A stretch of 64,000 nucleotides of DNA from Corythucha ciliata (lineage: Eukaryota; Arthropoda; Insecta; Hemiptera; Tingidae): the NCBI GenBank assembly GCA_038030265.1, contig CM075938.1, forward strand, positions 16,965,009 through 17,029,008. Reading direction: 5' to 3'. Shown piece by piece: positions 55,790 through 64,000 of the stretch. The notes beneath the pieces were generated by a model, which was not told the DNA's origin, made no database searches, and saw nothing but the letters and a program-made list of their open reading frames with translations. A program made the translations under genes and the position numbers. Every line of letters begins with the position of its first letter. Within the stretch, counting starts at the first letter, position 1.

Positions 55790-57990
55790 GCGTTGTTTGC
55801 GAATTGTTTTTTTAAAAAAAGTTCTTAGTTTCTCTCGTTTTCAGATCAAGACTCTATTCACGAGTAAACAATTCCCCGATTCCTAACGGTACCACCTCTT
55901 CAAATCCTAATCAGTGTAAAATAAATGCCGCAGAGTTCGGTAATGGTAGAATTCAAGTAATTTAAATTCCAAAATGCCTGCCAAAGGCATTTTCAAAAAA
56001 TAAATGTTCGCCGAAGAGTCCTGCAGAGTCTAGTATTGTAGATTATGCACCATAGCCGCTAAAGTGTGACTTTGTCGGGTTGACAGGAAGTTTCACCTCG
56101 AGCCCTGGCAAGACACGCAGTGCCTAAGCACAGAGGGGAGTGTGCCATTTCAAATAATCGTCATCAGAGTTCAGAATCCGCGGCTCAGTGAGTTTTTGTG
56201 GGACAAAAGCTCTCATGATAGCCAACGCTAAGAATTTTGTATCGCTGGCGCTGGTTCCATAAATCTTTGTGGGGCAGATAAAAGTTACTGTGAACGTGGT
56301 CTAATTTGTTGTTCACGGTTTACCGTCACCTCTAATATATTCACAGTGAAACAAAAATTTGTATAGCTACAGTAATTTAAAGAGTGTGATATCTGCTATT
56401 CTGGTGTGGCAACTGCAGATTTTCTGGGTTAGCTCGAAATCTGTTGTGCAATCCCCTTTTTTAATGTGCCAAATACGTAAATACGTGTAAATATGTGTAA
56501 ATACGGTTCATTCCTTTTGTATAAACAAAAATATTGCGCATGACATGTCTCTTAGTCTCCTCCTGCAGACCGCTAAAGTCTCACGTAGGGTCCCCAACTC
56601 CACGAGTGTATCCGCACTGCAAAGTGCCTTGTAAATACTCCTACTATTCTTTGGTTTGTTTCCTTCCTAATTCCAACAGCCACTTTATTGTGTTGTCAAC
56701 GTAAATCTTTTCATCTCTTCTTTTGATTGCCTTCAATCCCAGCAGCCTTGCAGCAGCTTTTGCGTGCCACTGCATCCAAGCGCCCATGGGCGTTCGTTAA
56801 CGGCCACATGCGGGCTTCGTTTAATCCCAAGTCCGATGCCACCCCTACCGCTGGTTCGGGACTGGCGTACCTACTCAGTTCTGCAGCTCGTCTGTTTCCT
56901 CATAACCCTGGAATACCAGCTTACCCTGATACCCACCCAAACATAACGGTGTAGGCTGCCTCCAGTATAGCCGATCTACAGCCCTCCACCACCCCAAGTT
57001 GATCAACAGCATGGAAACGGCACAAAGGGTGGCTAGTTCTATTGCAGCAGACTTCGATGGCTACAGGTAAACGCTGTTGTACAGCTTTGACCACCTGACA
57101 ATCGGACGTAAAGTGGTCCATAGACGTGCGTCCAAACCAATTCGTTCTACGGATTCGAAGAATGTTCCATACAATATCAGCGATTCTTATTTGAGGCCAA
57201 AACAGAGGAAATTGATGGACTATTTGAGGATCATCATCATGCAGTTGATTCATTGCAACGGAAAGAACGTTTGATGATCGGTAAAAACATTTATTTAGAG
57301 CTGACAACGGATCCGTTATCCAGGACTTACGAATAATTAAAAATTGATCATTATTGAATATTAGGTATTTACCATTCACGCCCCAAAATGGCCGATCAAG
57401 CAGTTCGCTCTTTCTAAATCGCTGAACCAACAATTTAGACGCTGGAAATAGCTAAGATGTCTATTCACGCCCTAAGATTAGCAATGGTGACTGTATATGC
57501 GCTCTCATAAATGATCGCAGTCGTGCAGCTGAACAGCCGGTTTATGACATCAAATAACAAGTTTTGGACTTACATACATGGGGATTCAACGATTTCTTTG
57601 CCACGTTGGAGCTAACGTGAGACCCCGGACTCAAACCCACCGAGCACTGCCCCCTGCTGAAGCCCTCTGAGTCATACCCTTGATCCGTGCCTGGATACTT
57701 TCAGAAACGTATATCGCAGAAACTTTCGTCCGATTCGCTGATTTATGACCCATTCTACTGCCATCCAAGAGAGAGAGAGAGAGAGAGTGATTGTGCGTGG
57801 GTGAGTGAGTGATGGAGAAGGGAGCGAGAAAAGCCGACGTGTGAAAGCGTTACTACTGTCTAGAAGTTGTGAGATATACCCAAGTCCCTGCTTCAAGTGT
57901 CCAAAAATGAACATTTCCGTATTTTCGATGATTTCAGTCGCAGCTGTTGGCTATTACAGGCTCTAAATAGGCTCCCACAGCTGTATTAAT
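55790..57990. other. Intergenic, no gene recognised
   Basis: Includes a (GA)n stretch near 57771-57787. Frames at 56727-56954 and 56921-57433 (170 codons, minus) match no family I recognise. Confidence 0.4.
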
Positions 57991-57999
57991 CTACAAAAA

Positions 58000-58800
58000 C
58001 TAAGAAAAAACGAATAATTCGCCTCCATTGGATTTCTAAAATGGTAAAACCGACCATTTGCGATTAAAAAAGGTCAGTTCACGCCTTTAAAATGGTTAAA
58101 CTGACGACTCGAGCGTTAAAATGTCCAGACTACAACTGTTCGGGACCTAAACTGACCCATTTTGTGCCCTGAAAATAGGAAATGTGACTACTAACGCACT
58201 GAAAAAGGCAACAATGACTCTAGGCTCCATTAAAATGGTTAAACTTACAATTGCACTTTGGAAATTCTCAAAATGGCGATGCCAGCGCTGAAAATGTTAA
58301 ATATATGTCATCTCGCGATCCAATAATGGCAAAACTCCATTCACGCCTCGAAAATAGCTAAACTGACGATTCGTGCCCAAAAAAATAGCCAAATTGGCTA
58401 TTAACTCCTTAAAAACAGCAAACTAGCAGTTGACGCTTGAAAAAGGGAAAAACGGACGAAAATGGCTAAAAAGACAAGATCCACCCCAAAAATGCTGCTA
58501 ACAAAGTAACCCTAGGCACCCTGGAAAAGGTTTGAAGGACTATTCTTGCCTTAGAAGTGTCGAAACTAACTTATTATTTACACCAATTAAATATCCAAAC
58601 CAATAGTTGGCCATTCACAAACCAATAAAATGGCAAACCGGCAATCCTAAAAATGACAAATTGGTAAGCTCTAAAAATGGTCAAACACGATTCCGAATCG
58701 CCTATTAAAAATAGCTTAACTGACTTGTTAGAGCCACTCAAAAAATGGCAACTACCTGTTCGCTCCACTAACTTAATGGTTCGACCTTTCAAGTCCTATG
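58000..58800 (+). repeat. Degenerate quasi-tandem repeat, family epsilon
   Basis: About 20 units on the pattern AAAATGGCTAAACTGAC, then ATT/TTG plus CGCCCTA-like phrase, 35-45 bp apart and all different. Confidence 0.65.
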
Positions 58801-58859
58801 AACGATAATCTAACGGTTTCCGCCACGACTAGGCGAGGAACCAAAGCTTTTAATCATAC

Positions 58860-59990
58860 AGGGGGGAGGCGTGAAAAGAAGTTTCTCCACATTTTTCCTC
58901 AATTTTAGCCGCAAACGAATGCTTTTTCCACAATTATTCCATGAACGACCCCTTTTACTTGATTTTAACCATGAAAAGGCGGGTTTAACGATGTTTACCT
59001 GGACTTTTGTATCGCGAAACCAGGAATTGATGCGTTTTCTCGAGTTTTATCCGTGAAAAAGCACTTGATTCTCAATTTTAACGGTATATGTGCGTTTCTC
59101 CTCCATTTTAGGCGCAAATTAGAAAACTTTCTCAATTTTTTACCCGTTTAATGAGTGCTATTTTTCAATTTAGCCGTTTATTGGAAATTGTCCTCATTTT
59201 GAGACGCGCAGGAGTGCTTTCTCTCAATTATTCAATAAATGAGCCTTTTACTTCCATGTTTTTTCTTAATTTTAGTCGTGAGAAGGTTCCCGTAAGCCAT
59301 GGACTTAAGACGTGAATGCAGAATGCAATTTCTTAGTTTTATCCGAATTAGCATTTTTCCTCAAGTTTAGCTGCAAATTAGTGTGTTTTTCTCTCTACCA
59401 AAACGAGACATATCTCTCAATTTTTGCCGTGAAAAGGTCTCCATAAACCATGATTTAGCACATTTTCTTAATTTTTGCCTGGAGTTACCTTCAGAAATCT
59501 CGGATTATGGAAGTTTGTTGATTCAATAAGCAGCGAAAAATTGTTTTTTCTCGATTTTAGCGGCGAGCTAGCATTTTCTCTCAATTTCAGCCGCAAATGA
59601 GTGGTTTTTTCTCCATTTTAACGTGGAGAGAGCCTTTTTTCTCATTTTAAGCTGTGCCATTGGGTTTCTGCATAAACTGCAAATTACATTATTTCATTAA
59701 TTTTGCCCTGCACGCTGCATTAGGGAAACCGCAAATGGGAGTCGTGATTTCTAAATTTCAACCGTAATAATTTTATCCGCGAACACAGGCGCTTTTACTT
59801 AGTTTTAGCCGCGAATGTTTGTTTGTTTTCTTTAATTTTAGCCGCGGACTTGCCCTAAAAACAGCAAATTATTACAATTCTCAATCTTCGGCTGGAAGTT
59901 GTAACGAGAAAACGCGAAATTGCCTTTTTTCTACGTTTTAGCCGAGGATTAACGTAAAACTTTTCCTAAGAAAGCAGGAGGTTTTTTTTT
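58860..59990 (+). repeat. Degenerate quasi-tandem repeat, family alpha, long block
   Basis: Over 1.1 kb of units like TTTTAGCCGCGAATTAGCG, T-rich stretch, CTCAATTTT, spaced 40-60 bp. It directly follows the epsilon block. Confidence 0.65.
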
Positions 59991-60059
59991 TAAAAAAATT
60001 CCCCTCCCTTCACCTTGAATTCAAAATTTAATTAATCTTAGCTTTTAAATATCATAGCG

Positions 60060-60158
60060 AAACAATATAGTTAATACTGAATGTTTCTGTGTATTCTGAT
60101 GTATTTCATCTGTCAACAATACCTGCACAATAAAATTTCTACCTACCTACCTACCTTT
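60060..60158 (+). repeat. Possible retroposon 3' tail with (CTAC)n
   Basis: An AATAAAATTT signal is followed by four CTAC units. This looks like the 3' end of a SINE or truncated LINE, but the body is not recognised. Confidence 0.35.
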
Positions 60159-60159
60159 T

Positions 60160-63100
60160 CCTAAGACAGCGTACTGTCTTATGCGTGTATACTTACATCA
60201 CCTTTTCCAGAACACTGAACAGTTACATACACCGCCTTCCTAGGCCAAATTTTACCTAACGCCCGCGCCCTTTAATGCATAACGATTGTCAAGTGATTCC
60301 CGCTTTTCAGCTCTTTAGGGACCAAACCACATTGTGAAGTTTAAAAATCCGTATTTGGGCGTGGAGCTCAATAATCCTAACGTGAGCTATTATGTCAGCG
60401 GGTTATAGCCAAACGATTAATTATGTTACTTTTTCGCGTGACAGGAAGCTATTTTTATTAATAGGAGAAGAAAGAAGCGAAGAGTAAGAAATTTGAGGAA
60501 CTTTAATATCCATAAATTAGCATGTGAAAAAAAAATATGACGGTATTTGGAATAGACTTTAGTTTAGGTACAGTCAGAAGGAATCCTCGAGTTCAAGGGC
60601 TCTGATTATTATTCCACCCTTTTTATCCGGGTGGCTTTTCATACCGACTTTCTTGTATGTTATAAAATGTGGTGTTTACTGTGTGGTTTAAAGGACTTTG
60701 AGAACGCTGCAAATAGAAACATTTGCCTACAAGTTCGCGTGTTTAAATACGCACAACGCATCAGGCACCCCCTCAATATCGTAAATACAAGGCCTCGAAT
60801 GAAATTGAAAGGGAAGAAAACTGATTAAATTTTTTTTTTTTGTTTCCCTCTCAACCACACACTACAAGCACCCACTGCTAGAATTCGGTAAACAAACTCG
60901 TTGGTGTATCCTGTTTTTACCAAGAAAAACAAATCTATTTCTCCCGTCTCGAGCCTTTCCCGCATACCGCGCCGTCCTCCCTCCACGCCGCGCGCCGCTT
61001 CGAGGCCTCATCAGAGCCCACCCCGGCCCAAAAGATTTCTGTTATAAGGAGCAAGATCATTACATCAATTTTAATTCTTCCTCCCTCTCTGACTCTTTTG
61101 GCCGTAGATATAATGATGCCGAGCTCGTTTGTTACACTATTACGTTGAATGCCGGTTTGAGAAATTCGATCCTTTCCCGGGGTTTGCTGGCAGTGGCTTC
61201 CACGAGTTGGGAATCACATTATACCACCGCAGTGACTTTGACTCAAATTTTGGAGGAAAGTGCAGCAGGGAGTTTTATTACACAATATTAACTGTATTCA
61301 TATAATTTGCTCGATTTTTCTTATCAAAATCTAAAATGTCTTTAAACCCAAACTCAAACAAAAAGTCTGATTGAAAAAACACAAAAATATCCGATCAACT
61401 CTGGCGGTTATATATTGACGTCAAGTGCAAGCCATTACAATTTGCTATTCAACCCACAACGGCCAAACGGTTTATTGAAAACTAAAAGCAGTTAACGCTG
61501 TCGTAATGCCAAGAGGCGCGGAGGCTACATTTACGGTCCTGTGGGAAGGCTGAACACGTACTACGACAATATCGCCCCCGTGAAAACCAAAAGCTGACGA
61601 GTGCATCACTTACCCTAGATCTTTCAAGAGCGTTCAATTGGAAATGGACAAATTGATGAGATTAGCGTTACGCAATTGAAAGCACCGTCCGAGGGAGCAA
61701 ACTTGAAATCCTTAAAGGGATGAAACGTATAGCAATGCGAAAAGCGTGTTTTAAAAGCCATTCTCTCTCACATTCCCCACCCCAACCAAAACTCTCCTCT
61801 GTGGTTCTGCGAGCTTTCCACGTTTTGAAAACGGAAACTTCACCGAATTTACTTACAAGTAATTACATCGGAAAATGGAAATTTATCCCACGAGAGCTTT
61901 CGAACGTTAATGACCACCCATTACTTTGTAATTACCAATCTTCTTAAACTAAAGGCATTCGTAACGTTCTGTCCGAATGTAGTTCGGGGAATTACACTGT
62001 TAACCCATTCGAAAAGATGCGTGGCGGAGATTTTGAGAAAGGGAGTGAGACAGAAAATAAAATCGATTTGCCTCGTGAGAGATATTTCCTTCGAGCGCTA
62101 TAAAACATGTAAAATCTTCTTAACATCGCCTTTATAAACAACAAAAGGACTCTTATTGCCGAGCGAGTAATTAGTAGTTTTAAGGGCGCAACTTAAACCG
62201 CTGATTTATACGACTTCGCGGTCGACAGCGAAATAACGGAAACGTGGACTTGGCGCTTTTGTTAATTTCTCGTAAGTTATATTCCAGGCACCTGCGGCGA
62301 AAAGCAAATAGTGAAATTAATAAGCTCCTGAGATTTTTATATGGAATATGAAAAAGAAGTAGGCGCATTGCAAAGGTGGTGAAGAGGGTGGGATTTTTAC
62401 TTTAGAGCTTCGGTAGTTAAAGGAAGTTGGTCTAGTCGGAAGTTTCTTTTCTTTATAGTAGGGAGAACAGAAGAGGAGTTATAGCCATCATATCAGCTAG
62501 CAAACGATCGTAGTGAAAAGTGGTCGTTAAAAACGGGTGGGTCGTCGTCGGGAGGCTTTTTCAAAGACACGCGACGAACTTGAAAGTTTAAACTATGAAA
62601 GGGGAGGGGGCGGGTAAGAGGTTGTTAAAGTAACTCAGACGCGAATTACGATGGTATAGATCGTGTGATTCGGTTTTGCATAATGAGACGGTAAACGGCT
62701 TACCCATTTTCGAATGCAAATCATACATGCCAATTATTGAAGTTGCTTTTATATTATAGGCATTTGTTCTTCTTGATTAAGTGATTAAACAAGTAAGGCG
62801 CGGTTTTTCTTCCAAATACGTGCGCTAGTGGCGAAAAAAAGGTGTCATAACAGTAAGAATCACTTCAACGGTTCTTCCTGATCGAAAATCAGTCTTTATC
62901 TTCTGATTCCCCGTGTCGAGAAACCTCGAGAGCAGTGGCGCCGATACTACAAACTATCAATTTACGCACGATCACAAAACTAAGTAAAGCCAGAGTTTCC
63001 GTTAAATACCGCAAAAACTGGCATAATTGGGCACATTTCACCGCGAAGCCAGAAATCTGTCTCGATACTGAATTTTTTCTCTTCTTGATCAGAAATGGCG

Positions 63101-63410
63101 ACTTATCGGCCAGGAATCTGATAATGTCGCCTCAGAATCTTAGTTTTCGTCCCCGTGAGCGGTATCTTAACCGAGAAACTAAACATTTGACTCCATTATC
63201 GGCCATTCTAAAGCCTACAGATGCTTCCTGCCCATGAAATGTGAACGTCGCCTCTACTCCTCTAGAAAGTCAGCAGGAATGCTCCCCAGTCTTATTCGTA
63301 CCTTGGTTGGGTAAACATCGGAGTGTTTAAAAGTTGAAAGTTATTGTGAAAAGTGCGAACGTGTTCCAAATGGATGAGGACTGTAAACCAGACTGCACTA
63401 AGGGCACTAA
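60160..63410. other. Intergenic, no gene recognised
   Basis: A GC-rich patch near 60955-61030 and a T run near 60830 stand out. No domain or inverted repeat found. Confidence 0.4.
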
Positions 63411-63427
63411 GTACTCGCTTCGGAGGT

Positions 63428-63467
<40 letters not shown>

Positions 63468-63511
63468 GGCCCCCTGCGCATGGATGACACGCAAAATCGT
63501 TCCACATTTTT
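63411..63511 (+). ncRNA. U6 snRNA-like sequence, likely retropseudogene
   Basis: Matches U6 along its length: the 5' stem-loop with GCTTCGG, CATATACTAAAATTGGAACG, the ACAGAGA box, AGATTAGCATGG, GATGACACGC and a terminal T stretch. Differences are an extra C in the CCCC run, an A-to-T change after GCGC, and a 7-nt deletion in the 3' part between two CGT words. The region upstream has no TATA-like box at about -25. The T run leads directly into non-LTR coding sequence. All this fits a copied, 5'-joined U6 rather than a working gene. Confidence 0.85.
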
Positions 63512-64000
63512 GCCCGCTCTACCGAGGCCGAGTCCCCAACCTGGGCCCACACACAATAATAGCGCCGCCTCAGTCCCACGCATCGCAGGCAACTACGATT
63601 GCAGTGCTTCAACAAGGGCTTCACCTCTTTATATTCCACAATGGTCTACAACCCACATCACTTCCATCACTATCACTCAGGGCAATCGTACCACATAATG
63701 TATCCATTTATATTCCACCATCACAGCATTTTACTATGGCAATAAAATACTTTATGACCTCAGTAACCTACTTGATGCACAGCACGACCGTAACGTCACC
63801 ATCGAAGGAAATGAAAATGATATCATCATGGGGCTCAACAGCCGTAAATGCGAGAGGTGAAGCGCTTTACACGTTGGCAACACAATAAGACCTAATCCTA
63901 CTGAATGATCAGACGTTAGGACCCACCTTTATTGGGCCTCGAGGCCAATCTTACATCGACGTCACTCTGGTATCGCGCAGTATGCGTAATCACGCCGGAA
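63512..64000 (+). pseudogene. Non-LTR retrotransposon endonuclease region, fused to U6, runs off window
   Basis: One frame, open from U6 to a stop at 63886-63888 and again beyond it, shows V-S-I-Y-I-P-P-S near 63700, W-G-S-T-A-V-N-A-R-G-E-A-L near 63820 and, past the stop, L-L-N-D-Q-T-L-G-P-T-F-I-G and Y-I-D-V-T-L-V-S. These are the middle and C-terminal motifs of the AP-like endonuclease of R1/I-type elements. The N-terminal catalytic segment of the domain is not visible, so the element is cut near the start of the endonuclease, exactly where U6 ends. Confidence 0.8.

Noticed and set aside
56921..57433. 170-codon minus-strand frame
   Set aside because: The longest unassigned frame, but composition and pattern match no family I know; left as unassigned and not called a gene.
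61720..62137. Overlapping 75-codon frames
   Set aside because: Two short overlapping frames without conserved motifs or splice context.
63466..63888. A 140-residue protein starting inside U6
   Set aside because: The ATG lies in the U6 copy; the real coding content is the non-LTR endonuclease region, which has a stop before its C-terminal motifs.

Overview
The window looks like a piece of an arthropod, probably insect, nuclear genome. It is AT-rich and mostly non-coding. The U6-like sequence has the insect-type 3' part, and the identifiable genes are almost all from transposable elements (Ty3/gypsy, Jockey, hAT, MULE, PIF/Harbinger and an ISL2EU-like element) plus one MADF-domain relic. I see no convincing single-copy host gene and cannot name the species.

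Layout. 1-3.0 kb: decayed Ty3/gypsy pol on the + strand. 3.5-4.77 kb: Ser/Thr/Pro-rich ORF1-like frame, CpG-rich leader and an (ATT)n tract. 8.5-9.6 kb: 322-bp tandem array with a tRNA-Thr(GGT)-like sequence in each of three units; a diverged single copy lies at 37.7 kb. 10.6-20.4 kb: a spliced SWIM/YqaJ nuclease gene (+) and a DDE_Tnp_4 transposase gene (-), tail to tail, with a THAP exon further out. This is the gene pair of ISL2EU-type transposons. The block carries at least eight nested inverted-repeat elements and is bounded on both sides by the same degenerate repeat in the same orientation. 27.2-30.2 kb: two back-to-back palindromic elements of about 1.5 kb. 30.2-37.3 kb: a Jockey element (-), split by a hAT element with a perfect 8-bp target duplication that itself holds another transposon. 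39.8-40.1 kb: a hairpin with a hammerhead-like core. 40.3-42.0 kb: 5' part of a second Jockey element. 44.5-44.9 kb: one MITE inside another. 46.1-50 kb: two non-LTR 3' fragments and the MADF relic. 52.6-55.8 kb: a MITE, a Harbinger transposase fragment and a nearly intact MULE transposase gene. 58-60 kb: long degenerate repeat arrays. 63.4-64 kb: a U6-like sequence fused to a non-LTR endonuclease region that runs off the window.

The main result is order of insertion. Several elements interrupt recognisable reading frames or terminal repeats, and removing them with one target duplication restores frame (YqaJ exon, Jockey reverse transcriptase) or terminal repeat (44.5 kb). Element ends were found by eye from inverted repeats; where no target duplication is given they may be off by several bases. 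Family names come from remembered motif patterns, not a database search.
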